Assembly: GCA_016584305.1 (NCBI GenBank)
Contig: JACEEZ010023443.1
Location: 123,501-187,500 of the forward strand
DNA from: Chionoecetes opilio
Taxonomy: Eukaryota > Arthropoda > Malacostraca > Decapoda > Majidae
DNA length: 64,000 nucleotides
Direction of reading: 5' to 3'
Shown piece after piece: positions 44,499 to 57,133 of this stretch. The notes beneath the pieces are model-generated. The model was not told the origin of the DNA, did no database searches, and worked only from the letters and a program-made list of their open reading frames with translations. A program made the position numbers and the translations under genes. Position 1 is the first letter of the stretch, and the number at the start of each line of letters is the position of its first letter.

Positions 44499-45000
44499 TA
44501 GATATGTCTATCGTGCGTTATCATCCTTTGTATCAAATTCCATGGCTCTCCATCCTGTCATCCCGCGACGCACTCCACATGACCTTGCAAGCTAACCACT
44601 GCTTAACATTCCACATCAGCTCACATTTTTTTTACTTATAACTTCTAGTAGATACTTATTTTTTATGCCTTCCACATAAACTCACATTTTTTGCTTTGTA
44701 ACTTCTAGCAGAAAGACTTATTTTTTATTCCTTCCTTTGTCAAATTGCAAGTAAACAAAGGTGGAGGTTGTCAAAGTATTTATTATTATTTTTGTTTTAC
44801 GTTTGAGCCTATAGCGCTTGTAGGCTATTTTCTTCCTTCCTTTGGTTTCTGATCTTCGTATACCATTAATTGTCACTGATATTCTTGGCTCTACCCCTTT
44901 TCCCTTCTTCTGTTGTGATATATGGAAGAAATTCGGGCGGTGATTTGCAATATGGGTGTTTGTAGTTGTACCAAGAAACTAAAATGTAAGATACTGTGAT
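44499..45000. other. No gene recognised
   Basis: A weak direct repeat (CACATTTTTT, CTTCTAGTAGA and CTTCTAGCAGA) near 44625-44720. Nothing else noted. Confidence 0.45.
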
Positions 45001-45007
45001 GGAAATA

Positions 45008-45140
45008 CATGTGTGTGTGTGTGTGTTGTGTGTGTGTGTGTGTGTGTGTATTTATCTAGTTGTATGTTACAGGGCCTGAGGTACACTCTTATGGCCCCGT
45101 CTCCAGAGCTACATTTTTAATTTGCTTCCTTAGTGCTTAT
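45008..45140 (-). mobile_element. SINE tail fragment with GT/CA tracts
   Basis: Minus orientation: body GGGGCCATAAGAGTGTACCT and tail TACAACTAGATAAATACACA running into the CA tract; head missing. Confidence 0.75.
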
Positions 45141-45145
45141 ATTGG

Positions 45146-45148
<3 letters not shown>

Positions 45149-45203
<55 letters not shown>

Positions 45204-45212
45204 TGTGTGTGA
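45149..45212. repeat. (GT)n microsatellite
   Basis: About 60 bp with two interruptions. Confidence 0.93.
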
Positions 45213-45244
45213 TATAAAGAGGGACAGAAAAGTGTGGGGTGCGA

Positions 45245-45475
45245 GGGTGGGGTGTGTTGGGGTGTGGGTGGTAGTTGCAGAGGGATGGTGGGTGGTGTGG
45301 GTGTGTTGGGGTGTGGGTGGTAGTTGCAGGGGGATGGTGGGTGGTGTGGGTGTGGGTGATAGTTGCAGAGGGATGGTGGGTGGTGTGGGTGTGGGTGGTA
45401 GTTGCAGAGGGATGGTGGGTGGTGTGGGTGATAGTTGCAGAGGGATGGTGGGTGGTGTGGGTGGTGTGGGTGTGA
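45245..45475. repeat. GT-rich minisatellite, about 36-bp unit
   Basis: About six units of GTAGTTGCAGAGGGATGGTG with GGTGGTGTGGGTGTG spacers of varying length. Confidence 0.87.
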
Positions 45476-45596
45476 GGGAGGGAGGGAGTAGAGGACACCA
45501 GGGTATCGATCGTACCTGGATGTTCCTCTGGCAGGGGAGAGATAACGCGGCAGGGAGGGAGAGATAAACGAGATAAACAGGGGAAACAGAAGAAAA

Positions 45597-45599
<3 letters not shown>

Positions 45600-45656
<57 letters not shown>
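45600..45656. repeat. (GA)n microsatellite
   Basis: About 28 GA units. Confidence 0.96.
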
Positions 45657-45657
<1 letters not shown>

Positions 45658-46230
45658 ACTGAACACTTGTATACTGCCTTAACTTATCCACCTTTTAAGC
45701 CATTGTATGAGTAATTAATAATTGTTTAAATAAAAAATATAAAAATAAAAGAGAGACGTAGGTGAGAAGTACGATTTGCTGACCTGTCTGACCCAGATGA
45801 AACACGATAAGACATGATTGCTTGAGGAACCGTATCACTCCTGACGGTGACGATGCCGCTCTCTTGACCAACTCCCGGAGAAACTGTGGGACCGAAATAG
45901 GCGGTAAAATAGGTGGAAACAGGCGTCCCTCTCGTCTAGGCTATTCTAGGTTTATATGATCAATTTTTTTTTTTTTTTTTTTTTTTTTACCATGTAGCTA
46001 CTCGCAGTCCATCAAATTAAGGAATACGTGTTGGATTTTTTTTCTCGTTTTGACCACCTTATCTCTCACCCCACCGCCCTAGTCTTACATTTTCCTCTTC
46101 AATTCGTCCCTCACTCGTGCTTTACTCGTCCTTTACTCGTACAGCTCGAAGATAGAAGAATAAACAATGCAAAGCAGTTACGGAACTAAGCATAATATTT
46201 GGAGCATGGAAACAAACACACAAGGAGATG
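45657..46230. other. No gene recognised
   Basis: Contains a T homopolymer of about 22 at 45966. Nothing else recognised. Confidence 0.5.
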
Positions 46231-46231
46231 A

Positions 46232-46434
46232 TTAACCCCTTCACGCCCAGATCTTTCCTTTGCTATATAAAAATCGTCTGTTGTGGAGCCATAAAATTAC
46301 AAAGTGACTTAATATACCAAATTAGCTAGTGGACATGGACAGGTCATATCTATAAAATATTGCTAATATCTATTAAAATCGTTTAATGGTAGTCAAATTA
46401 CAATGGAAATTACGTTCTGGGCCTCAAAGGGTTA
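46232..46434 (+). mobile_element. R230 MITE
   Basis: TTAACCCCTTCACGCCCAGA to GGGCCTCAAAGGGTTAA. Confidence 0.8.
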
Positions 46435-46639
46435 ATATAATTACATAGAGGAAAGTGTTATTTTTTATTCTGTTTTCTGAGTTTGGGAATTACGAAAGTA
46501 CATAATTATTGATAACGCATAAGGAAATAAGCGACGATTTCCCAGCGATGAAAACAAACACACACAAGTGATAGAAAAACAACAATGCTATAAGAAAAGA
46601 AAATTTAATATGAGTGCATGTAGATAGATGGTAACAAAA

Positions 46640-46810
46640 CCAAAAATTAACCAAAAAATTACCGAAAATAACCTAAAATATACCAAAATAAACAAAAAAA
46701 CTCAAAATAACCTAAAATAAACCAACAAACAAAAAAAAAAAACCCAAATAACCTAAAATAAACCAAAAATAGATGAAAAATAACCTATAATAACCTAGAA
46801 GCATACAAGG
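46640..46810. repeat. AACCAAAAATA-type short repeat
   Basis: Irregular tandem AATAACCTAAAATAAACCAA units. Confidence 0.75.
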
Positions 46811-46976
46811 TTGCTTACATATATTATATCATATTATATTATAGAGTTGCTTACATACTTAATAATCGACACTCGACACTGAGACAAAGAAAACATGATA
46901 GTCGACGAGGACATTGTTGCATAGAGAAGGTCAAAGTCTGAACGAACGGGCTGGCATTATGAAAGGAAATACTACT

Positions 46977-46977
<1 letters not shown>

Positions 46978-47054
<77 letters not shown>
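46978..47054. repeat. (GA)n microsatellite
   Basis: About 38 GA units. Confidence 0.96.
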
Positions 47055-47057
<3 letters not shown>

Positions 47058-47292
47058 GGGTACAAACATATGCAGTAGCATAGCTTTTGTCTGTTATATA
47101 AGTGATTTAAAATGAACATAATAATTACTGTTGGTGATAATGCCGTCATTAATTATAACGCTAAAAAGAGTCAGTTATTATAATTATCATTATTATTATT
47201 ATTGTTGTTCTTGGTGGTGGTTGTGATGGAGGAAGTAGTAGTAGTAATAGTATTAGTAGTAGTATAGTAGTAGTGACGATAAATCTAATGTG

Positions 47293-47504
47293 TTAAGCCC
47301 TTCACGCCCAGATCTTTCCTTTGTTATATAAAATTGTCTGTTGTTAGCCATAGAATTACGAAAAGTAACTTAATATACCAAATTAGCTAGTGGACAAGGA
47401 TTCTAAAAAGGGCATATCTATAAAAACATTGCTTATATTCATTAAAAATCATCTAATGGTACCCAAATTACAATAAAAATTACGTTCTGGGCCTCAAGGG
47501 GTTA
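47293..47504 (+). mobile_element. R230 MITE
   Basis: TTAAGCCCTTCACGCCCAGA to CTGGGCCTCAAGGGGTTAA. Confidence 0.8.
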
Positions 47505-47952
47505 ATATTTTGGTGAGTTCATCATTACTATAGTGGTGGTGATGAGAGTTAAAACAAATTATGAGTAAGAACTGTTAATGGCAGTGAAAGTAATCGTGAT
47601 GGAAGACTGCGTATATCCTATAGCTATATGAAAAAAAAGGTATAGCAAAAGGTATAATAGGTATAGACAATCTTTGGTATAGACTATAGATATATAAAAA
47701 ATAGGTATATAGTGTTGGTGGTTATGGTTAAAAAAATTGAGTGTAAGAAATTATAATGATAGTGACAGTAATGGTGATAGCAGACTGCGTAGGTGGTGGT
47801 AATGGTGGTGGTGTTAATGGCCGATTATAATTTATGATAAAAAAAAGAATATTGTTTCAATAGTGTTGCTATCCGATGTGTTGAGTCATGACGGTGTGGT
47901 AGCTGTGTGTGTGTGTGTGTGTGGTGTGTGTGTGTGTGTGTGTATGTGTGTG

Positions 47953-48022
<70 letters not shown>

Positions 48023-48030
48023 TGTAAATT
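47505..48030. repeat. Imperfect internal duplications and (GT)n tract
   Basis: GGCAGTGAAAGTAATCGTGA at 47580 and GATAGTGACAGTAATGGTGA near 47758 are related. GT arrays occupy 47905-48025. Confidence 0.75.
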
Positions 48031-48222
48031 ACCGGTGGATAGGATATGTTGAGGAGTGAGACTATTGAGTAAGGGATTTAAGGCATAGCGTAGGTCGTAT
48101 ATAGGAAAAAAAAGCAGCTAGTAAGTATCGGAAGTAAGGTTACAGAACAGGAGGCTGGTTAAGTGGCGTGTGAAGGAAGCTCCTGGACGGATATTTTCAT
48201 GACCTTTTCTTATTTATTTCAG

Positions 48223-48263
48223 GTATGTGTTGCTGGATCCGTGGTTGTGGAGGCGCCGAGGTG
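48223..48263 (+). CDS. Possible small exon (13 codons), unidentified gene
   Basis: A pyrimidine tract ending TTATTTATTTCAG precedes 48223; two bases later ATG opens MCCWIRGCGGAEV and the segment ends GTG before gtgagt, a consensus donor. It is GC-richer than its flanks. It could be a first coding exon of a plus-strand gene that started at the GC-rich block near 40.2 kb and continues beyond this window. No homology is recognisable in 13 residues, so this rests on splice signals alone. Confidence 0.25.
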
Positions 48264-48269
48264 GTGAGT

Positions 48270-49340
48270 ACCCTGTGTGTGTGTGTGTGTGTGTGTGTTT
48301 GTGATGATGCGCCTTTCCGGGTGACGCAAGCGACGGTCAAGTCCTTCCTCTTATCGGCTTGTTGAGATTTGCGTGGGAATCAGGTGGTGAGGAGGAAGAT
48401 GAGGAAGATAAGGAGGAGGAGGAGGAGGAGGAGGGAGGAAGAGATGGAGCGGAAAAAAGAAGTGATAAAAATATATAGCTATAGATGAAGACGAGGAAGA
48501 AGAATAAGGAGGAGGAAGAGGAGGAGGAGGAGCGGAAAAAAAAGAAGTGATGAAAAATTGATTACTTGGATGAAGATGAAGAAGGAGAAGGAATACAAAT
48601 ACAAAGGAGGAATAAAGAGGAGGAGGAGGAGACAGAGCGGAAAAAAATAACAAAAAACAAGAACACGAAGAAAAAAGGACAAGATAAAAAAGATGAAAAA
48701 AGATGAGAAAAAAAACACCAACTTATCCATTTTTTTAATATATTTTTTATTTTTGTTATCCTGCCTCCTTTTCTTTCTTGTTGGGATGCTATTCAAGAAG
48801 GTTCACTTTAATTAATACAAACTCTCTATAACATACCTCTCTAATTACTATCTTTATAATCACCAAATTATCAACGAAGCATTATCATTAATATCCGTCT
48901 TATCACTGTTAACCATCACTTCCCTTCGTCGCTATCAAATGTAAGCCAAACGAGTTATCTATAGTTAGTTATCTATAAAGCAAGTGTTATCTGATACGCT
49001 ATACACAGGTGGGCAATCGTCATCTTAAACACCTGTGTGTGTGTGTGTGTGTGTTGTGTGTGTTTATCAGGCAAGTACGGTATAATTAAGGCATTTTCCT
49101 GATGAAACTAATGAGCTTTATTAGTTGTGTGTGCGTTAGAGTGTGTTTTTGCGCTTTATTTGCTTTTTAAAATGTATAGCTAATAGTGTCGTTTTTTAGT
49201 CAGTGTCGAATGTTAGTCCAGCTCGAGGGAAAGAGGAGGAGGAGGAGGAGGAGGAGGAGGGAGGAGGAGGAGGAGGAAGTAGAAATCATTCGAATGTTAA
49301 AGTGCGAAGTGCTTGATGCGTCTTTATATCCAAGCGGGCA
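48270..49340. other. Purine-rich low-complexity DNA, no gene
   Basis: GAGGAG-type runs at 48390-48440, 48500-48530, 48610-48640 and 49235-49280, each followed by GCGGAAAAAA at three places, so an approximately 110-bp unit is loosely repeated between 48380 and 48660. Small GT runs at 48270 and 49036. Confidence 0.6.
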
Positions 49341-49342
49341 AC

Positions 49343-49347
<5 letters not shown>

Positions 49348-49433
<86 letters not shown>
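49348..49433. repeat. (CT)n microsatellite
   Basis: About 43 CT units. Confidence 0.96.
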
Positions 49434-49435
<2 letters not shown>

Positions 49436-49524
49436 GGTTTTAAATTGAGGTGTGATGTGAGTGTGTTCTCGTTAAGGCGATGTGGTTGTTGCGTTATCAA
49501 GAATGACTTCCAGATGTTGTTCGT

Positions 49525-49632
49525 TGTTTTGGTTTGTTGTATGTTGTTTGTTGTGTGTTGTTTGTTGTATGTTGTTTGTTGTTTGTTGTATGTTGTGTGT
49601 TGTTTGTTGTATGTTGTATGTTGTTTGTGGCT
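49525..49632. repeat. TTGTATGTTGTTTG-type repeat
   Basis: Alternating TTGTTTG and TTGTATG heptamers. Confidence 0.88.
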
Positions 49633-49669
49633 TATATTTCACTCCTTCGCATTATATCAATTTAATGTA

Positions 49670-49998
<329 letters not shown>

Positions 49999-50107
49999 TC
50001 ATGTATTGTCCTTCGTTACCGGTGGTTAAGAGACGCATAATGTTACGGTGTTGATCTTAGTGTGTCGGAATTCCCTTACACTTACCCAAGGACATTCAGG
50101 ATACTGT

Positions 50108-50191
50108 GTGTGTGTGTGTGTGTCACCTTGTTATATAGTCATGGCGCTTTTGAGTGTAATACATGTGTGTGTGTGTGTGTGTGTGTGTTGT

Positions 50192-50225
<34 letters not shown>

Positions 50226-50345
50226 GTGAGAAGAGAGAGGAGGAGGAGGAGGAGTAGAAGGAGGAGGAGGAGGAGGAGGAGGAGGCAGAGGAGGAGGAGG
50301 AGGAAGAAGAGGAGAGAAGAGGAGGAGAGAGGATGAGGAGGAAGA
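50108..50345. repeat. (GT)n followed by (GGA)n
   Basis: GT at 50164-50222 and GAGGAG arrays at 50236-50345. Confidence 0.93.
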
Positions 50346-50423
50346 GGAAAGGGTGTAGCTGATGTATTGGTAGGTAGATTCATCGATTGCGTGAGAATGA
50401 GATTTGAAGGAGTGTTGTAGTTA

Positions 50424-50472
<49 letters not shown>

Positions 50473-50480
50473 TGTGTGCT
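50424..50480. repeat. (GT)n microsatellite
   Basis: About 27 units; another of about 17 units at 50630-50662. Confidence 0.94.
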
Positions 50481-50629
50481 TACCTGTCTCTTAGTCAATT
50501 ACCTTTTTTTTTGTGTGTAAAATGTAAAATGGCAATGCAGAATAATGAATCGTGCTATTTTTCATTTGTTTTTATCTGCAGTAGTTTTAATAGTGCTTTT
50601 TTACTTTTTACTATAGTCACTGGAGCATC

Positions 50630-50664
<35 letters not shown>

Positions 50665-50689
50665 GATCCGGTAATTACTCGTATACACC

Positions 50690-51070
50690 AATGGATTAGC
50701 CCGCCTCTCGTACAGCTGTGTTGCCTAAATCCCGCCGGCGCCTTAGAACCCATTAAAGTGCCGGTCCTAATATCACTAATGTGGGTGTGTTGAGTGTGTT
50801 GGGTGTTGCCGAGGAGGACCTGGCTGGAGGAGGGAAGGCAGGAAGGGGGGGGGGGCGGCGGGCGTGGCCTCGCAGTCCTTCGCCGCCCGACGCAGGGACT
50901 AAATCGCACCGGTGGCCGCGTCCAGATTCCGGTGGGTCGATAATCCTTGCAGGGCGGGAGGCAGCGGGGTGCGGGGGCCTTGCAGCAGCTGTACCCGATA
51001 TATGGATCAGCTGCATAACCTTGACCTACATCTTAAAGGCTGCGCAGCTGTGGCGCAAGACGGGTGCGCT
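50690..51070. other. GC-rich unassigned block
   Basis: GC-rich with a G run at 50847. Open frames of about 87-102 residues occur on both strands but none is recognisable. It might be an exon or CpG-rich regulatory DNA; not supported further. Confidence 0.3.
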
Positions 51071-51073
51071 ACA

Positions 51074-51385
51074 GTAGCATGAAGGCCCAGCCAGGTGACG
51101 CCCACACGCCCACATGCCATCGTCAGTAGCATGAAGGCCCAGCCAGGTGACGCCCACACGCCCACATGCAATCGTCAGTAGCATGAAGGCCCAGCCAGGT
51201 GACGCCCATACGCCCACATGCCATCGTCAGTAGCATGAAGGCCCAGCCAGGTGACGCCCACACGCCCACATGCCATCGTCAGTAGTATGAAGGCCCAGCC
51301 AGGTGACGCCCACACGCCCACATGCCATCGTCAGTAGCATGAAGGCCCAGGGAAGTGACGCCCACACGCCCACATGCCATACTCT
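51074..51385. repeat. Minisatellite, 52-bp unit, about 6 copies
   Basis: Unit AGTAGCATGAAGGCCCAGCC then AGGTGACGCCCACACGCCCA and CATGCCATCGTC. Copies differ at one to three bases; the last has GGGAAGTGACG. Confidence 0.95.
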
Positions 51386-51876
51386 GACCCGTGCATGGTA
51401 ACCTCGCACTAGATTTACTCATTACAGGAACTTTTAGCGTCTTCTTATGGTCTGTCACGCACCTTAACCCGCCGTACACACGCACACAGGATACAGCGTC
51501 GCGGCCGTGACCTTGAGCGCGCCACGTAGCGTCACACGGGAGGCGTGATCCGCGGCCACCAGTGTGAAGGTTAAACGTACATAGATAAGTCTGCGTCCAC
51601 TGTGCCAAAACCCGCGACCCTCAAGTTCATTTAGCATTTTGGCACAATTTACTGGACACTGCAAGTCCACCCACGTAAAAGCTGGCAGGCGACAACTATC
51701 TGTGTTTCCCTATATGTGAGATGAAGCCCTAACACTATTCTTAGCATCTCTCTCCTACTCACTATGTCTATATTTCCTTAACTGTTGCCGGCACTAGGAA
51801 ATCCTGTCAACGATTCTTCCTTATGATTACATTATGATTAACGTGTTACCACGAGTTGCCTCCAATCTAAAACGTC
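51386..51876. other. Unassigned
   Basis: CpG-containing sequence at 51470-51610 without a recognisable product. Confidence 0.4.
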
Positions 51877-52256
51877 TTAACCCTTTCATACCTAGATCTT
51901 TCTTTCGCCATATAAAATCGTCTGTTGTTAGCCATAAAATAACGAAAAGTAACTTAATATACCAAATTTGCTAGTGGACAAGGATACTAAACAGGTCATA
52001 TTTACATAATATTGCTTATATTCATTAAAATTGTGTAATGGTAGCCAACTTACAATGGAAATTACGTTTTGGGTGGGTCTAAAGCAGTGGTTCTTAACCT
52101 TTTCAGAGGCGCCGAACCCTAACGAAAACTTCTGCACACTTGCCGAACCCCTCAAATATGGGACGGATAAACAAGATTAATACAAAAATGTAATATAAAT
52201 TGCTTCAAAATTCAAGAGTATATTTGGATAATAAGAAGGAAGGAAGGACTCGGCAG

Positions 52257-52541
52257 CAGTGACGTATATAGGTCCTTCGAAAGAGGAGGGGGGCACAGAG
52301 GTGAATCCAGGATTGTTTTAAGGGAGGGGGACGGAGCGGAGCGAACCTCTTCAGCTGTGGGGTCTGAGGAGGGAGTTAGGTTTTTTTTTGAAAATCAAGC
52401 ATTTTTAGGGGCATTGTAAGACCTCAGAAGGGATATACTGCACTAATCTGATATTCAAAGACAAAACAATTTTTGTCCCTTTGGGACAAAAGGAGGGGCC
52501 ATGGCCGAGTTCCCCCCCCATACCCCCTATATACGACTCTG
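52257..52541. mobile_element. Nested hAT-like MITE B1
   Basis: CAGTGACGTATATAGG at the left and CCTATATACGACTCTG at the right are inverse; flanks CTCGGCAG and CTCGGAAG agree at 7 of 8 bases. Shares GGGGCCATGGCCG with the element at 36767. Confidence 0.72.
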
Positions 52542-52587
52542 CTCGGAAGGAAGAGAGGCGTGCGAACACACACACACACACACATAC

Positions 52588-53268
52588 CAGAGGTGGGCAC
52601 TTCCGTAAATACTTCCGCAAACCGCAACGTCCGCAAATTGCGGAAGTTCGAATTCGTTTGCGGATTTGCGGAAGAGTAAAAAGTTGCGAATTTGCGTTTG
52701 CGGAAGTACTGCCACAGACGCAAACATGTTCGCAAACTCCCAAGTGGCAGTGGTGAGTTTGAAGACGATTCCTGTGCGGCTATGCTCACCGTCCAGGGTG
52801 AGTGGGATGCGCTAAGGGAGGCTGCTTTCCCACCAGTCAACCTTGACCGCAGTTATCAGTGAGCATTCATAGACGAAGTACGTACGTGTATCTCCAAACC
52901 CTTCTTCCTGCCTCGCTTTGTAGGTATGATGCTTCTTTTTACCATATTTTTGGTTGAAACTCATATAAACATTATCTGTGTGATGTTATAATATCATTGA
53001 AATATCTCAGATGTTAATGTAAACTTTGTTAGGTGAGATCCAAGGTCAGTAGATACTAGAAACAATGTTTGGCGTTGGCGGGCTCGTCTCTAACCTCACG
53101 CGTCCCTCGCCGACTCAGTCATATGACTGTCTTCTATTATCGTGATTATGATAAGATTATGATATAGCCCCAAGATGTTTAGAAAAACTGACCCAACTAT
53201 CATCTTACTGACACATTTTCGTATATTGTAATATGCGCACATGTTTTCGTTTGCGGTGCCCACCTCTG
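52588..53268. mobile_element. Nested hAT-like element B2
   Basis: CAGAGGTGGGCACTTCCG at the left and CGTTTGCGGTGCCCACCTCTG-like right end; flanks ACACATAC and CCACATAC agree at 7 of 8. Inside near the left are several short inverted and direct copies of TTTGCGGAAG. The right part (53145-53235) matches 60690-60770. Confidence 0.75.
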
Positions 53269-53484
53269 CCACATACACATGCACACACAGCTCTCCCTTC
53301 ACCGCACTACTTGATTTTATGTTAATCTTGCGTATAATTAACTCTGATGAATTATCCGGCATTATAATAATAGCAAAATTGCAATGTGTTTCGGAGGGCC
53401 TCCGCCGAACCCCTGAGACTGGCTCACCGAACCCCTGGGGTTCGGTCGAACCCAGGTTAAGAACCACTGGTCTAAAGGGTTAAT

Positions 53485-53700
53485 ATCGTACAATGGCACT
53501 ATACAATATTACTTATATTCATTAAAATTGTGTAATGGTAGCCAAATTACAGTGGAAATTACGTCCTGGGTGGGTTTAAAGGGTTAATTTCGTACAATGG
53601 CACTATACAATATTGCTTATATCCATTAAAATTGACTAATGGTACCCAAATTTCAATGGAAATTACGTTTTGGGTGGCTCTAAGGGTTAACTTCGTACAA
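53485..53700 (+). repeat. Two extra tandem copies of the R230 3' end
   Basis: TTCGTACAATGGCACTATAC, ATTGCTTATATNCATTAAAA and GGAAATTACGT to GGGTTAA occur at 53482-53587 and 53587-53688. Confidence 0.82.
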
Positions 53701-53910
53701 TGGCAGTCATATATTTGTTCGGGAAGGAGATCCTAAGTGGGTTGCATCATGCAGTATTTAGGAACCCTTTTTAGGAACCCTTTGTAGGAACCCTTTGTAC
53801 GTGAGTGGCATTGCCTGCACGCGACCTAAACAAACAAACCATACCACCTAAATAAATGACCTTGCCGGTTGCGTAACTCAGAGTTTTGTATGCAAACCTG
53901 TAATTTACTG

Positions 53911-54525
<615 letters not shown>

Positions 54526-54734
54526 ACTAGAAGAGTGTGTGGGAAGAGGAAGAGGAGGAGGTGGTGAAGGTGTGTTGTGTCACAGGGCAGAGATAGTGGT
54601 AAGGTGTTGTGGTGAAAAAGAGTGTATAAATTTTAATCGAGTGGGGTTTCAGACTGCCCAGTATCACCAGAGAACGAAAATTTTCAAATTTTTGTTTCAG
54701 ATCTTTGTCAGTATTCATTCAGTTGTCATTATAT

Positions 54735-55140
54735 TTTAGGGCTTTTGTCATTATCTATTATAGGCTTTGTCATTATTCTATTTATAGGCTTTGTCATTAT
54801 TTTGGGCTTTGTCATTATATTATAGGGCTTTTGTCATTATTATAGGCTTTTCATTTTATAGGGCTTTTGTCATTATTTATAGGGCTTTTTCATTATTTAT
54901 AGGGCTTTTTCATTATTTATAGGGCTTTTTCATTATTTATAGGGTTGTCATTTTTTAGGCTTTTCATTATTTATAGGGCTTTTGTCATTATTTATAGGGC
55001 TTTTTTCATTATTTATAGGGCTTTTGTCATTATTTATAGGGCTTTTTTCATTATTTATAGGGCTTTTGTCATTATTTATAGGGCTTTTATCATTATCTAT
55101 TTATAGGGCTTTTGTCATTATCTATTTGTAGGGCTTCTAT
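54735..55140. repeat. Minisatellite, about 21-bp unit
   Basis: About 19 units of TTATAGGGCTTTTGTCATTA with small indels. Confidence 0.92.
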
Positions 55141-55257
55141 TGTCATTATCATATTCTAGTTTTCTTTTCTTTTTCTTTTTCGTATTCTATTTTGGCAATA
55201 AGCTTTGTAGTAATTTTTTTTTTTTCTTTTTCTGTCACCTGTGTTTACCTTCTTGTT

Positions 55258-55467
55258 TAACCCCTTGAGGCCCAGAACGTAATTTTCATTGTAATTTGGG
55301 TACCATTAGATGATTTTTAGTGACTATAAGCAATATTTTATAGATATGACCTGTTTAGTACCTTAGTCCACTAGTTAATTTCGTATATTTAGTCACTTTT
55401 CGTAATTTTATGGTTAACAACAGACGAATTTATATAGCAAAGGAAAGATCTGGGCGTGAAAGGGTTA
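55258..55467 (-). mobile_element. R230 MITE, inverted
   Basis: TTAACCCCTTGAGGCCCAGA to CTGGGCGTGAAAGGGTTAA. Confidence 0.8.
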
Positions 55468-56855
55468 AGCTCATCTTTTTTTTGTTACTACTACCCTTTT
55501 TTTTACTACTTTCTACTTTCTTACTTCTTTACTACTCTACTACTTTCTTTTATTTCAGACCTACTTTTTTTCTTTTTCTTTCTTTATTTCGATTGACTTT
55601 TTTCCTCTTTTTTTTACCGAATCTATTATTTCAGACTTACTTTACTATTATTATTTTCTTTAACATTACCTGATCTTTTATTTCAGACTTACTTTTTTTT
55701 CTTCTTTTTTTCCTAATCATATATTTCAAACTTCCTATTTTTCTTTTTTGTCACCTCATGGCAATAAGCTTTGTAGTAATAATGGTTTTTATGACTGTCA
55801 CCTGTGTTTACCTTTGTGTTTAAGCTCTTCTTTGTGAATATAGAAGTTAGGTTTGCTTTTGTTTACCTCCTAATCAGTTTGTGTTCGTGTGTTCTCATCC
55901 TCTCCGTGTTACTAGTAGGAAGAGATCAGACCTTTCTGTTACCTCTTTTTTTTTACCTTGGCCAGGCCTATGTAATGTGAAAAAAAAGACAAGGATGCTG
56001 GGTATAAATTAGGTGCCTTAGGTAATAATTATTGTAATTTACGTATATTATTTTTGGGAGCTCTTTAAAAATGTTAGTTGGGTAAGTTGGGTAAATTTAT
56101 ATTTTTGACTTTGATATATATATTTTTGTGGGGGAGGGGAGTAAGAGCTCTTAAAAAAATTAGCATTAAAAGAACTCTGCTTAGATGTTGGTAGATTTTA
56201 ATTTTCTATAGAGTATGGTTTATAGTTCGATAATTTAATATTTTTGACTTATTTTTTAAGGAGGGAGGGGAATAGGAGCTCTTTAAAAAATTTAGCATTA
56301 AAAAAACTCTGCCTAGATGTTGGCAGATGTTAATTTTTGATGCTTTATAGTTGGGCAAAGAAATATTTTTGATGAATTTTTTTTGTTTGTTTGATGGGGG
56401 AGGGTTAGGAGGTAGTAAGGGGTAGGGTAAAGGTGGCGTGAGGGTGTCAAAAGAGGCTCATCTATTGCTGTTTATATATATATTTTATTTTTTATTTTTT
56501 TTTATTCTATTTTATTTTATATTTCTATCCCTTGTATTTTTAATATATTTTTTACTTATGTTAAACCGTAATAGATGTAAATAAAGTAAAAAAAAAAAAA
56601 GAGGTCATGTTACGCGTGGGTCAGGTGAGTCTTGCGGCCTGACCACAGTCACGCCCCCTCGTGACCTCGCCTCGTAACCACACCAAAGAATTTTTCTCGG
56701 ATTTCTACATTTTTTTTATTACATTTTAATTTTTTATTATTTTTTACGTTGTCGCCCATAACGCCGGTAGGCTTTTTATCTTCCTTCATTGGTCGAAAAT
56801 CTGAGTAACCGTTTTTTTCTCTCTTTTTAGATAATGAGAAAAAGTAACGTTAAAA
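55468..56855. other. T-rich low-complexity DNA, no gene
   Basis: CTACTTT and TTTCAGAC direct repeats at 55480-55740; duplicated AGGAGCTCTTTAAAAAATTT/AGCATTAAAAGAACTCTGC segments at 56130 and 56275. Confidence 0.6.
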
Positions 56856-56857
<2 letters not shown>

Positions 56858-56913
<56 letters not shown>

Positions 56914-56957
56914 AAAAAGGTTAATCGATAATGATGAATTCTTGGCTGACTTCGAGC

Positions 56958-57001
<44 letters not shown>

Positions 57002-57030
57002 TGGAAGTGAAGATTAAGTCATGACAAACA
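56858..57030. repeat. Compound (GA)n / (GT)n repeat unit, copy 1
   Basis: GA tract, then GGTTAATCGATAATGATGAA, TTCTTGGCTGACTTCGAGCT, GT tract, then GGAAGTGAAGATTAAG. Copy 2 is at 58695-58975. Confidence 0.88.
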
Positions 57031-57133
57031 AGCACGGGAAACATGGCTTTTTTCAACTCTATAAACCTGTGAAATTTGTCTTGATATCTGAGAAACTATA
57101 TTTTTTCTCTTCTCCTTAGATAACGAAAAAAAT

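Larger units (their letters stand above)
52085..53469. mobile_element. hAT element A, 1385 bp, with perfect 8-bp target duplication
   Basis: Ends CAGTGGTTCTTAACCTTTTC and GGTTAAGAACCACTG are classic hAT termini. GTCTAAAG flanks both sides (52077-52084, 53470-53477). Internal CCGAACCCCT repeats lie near both ends. Contains two smaller hAT elements and no transposase. Confidence 0.9.
51877..53484 (+). mobile_element. R230 MITE interrupted by a hAT element
   Basis: TTAACCCTTTCATACCTAGA at 51877 runs to GTTTTGGGTGGGTCTAAAG at 52084, then resumes as GGGTTAAT at 53478 after the hAT insertion. Confidence 0.8.
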
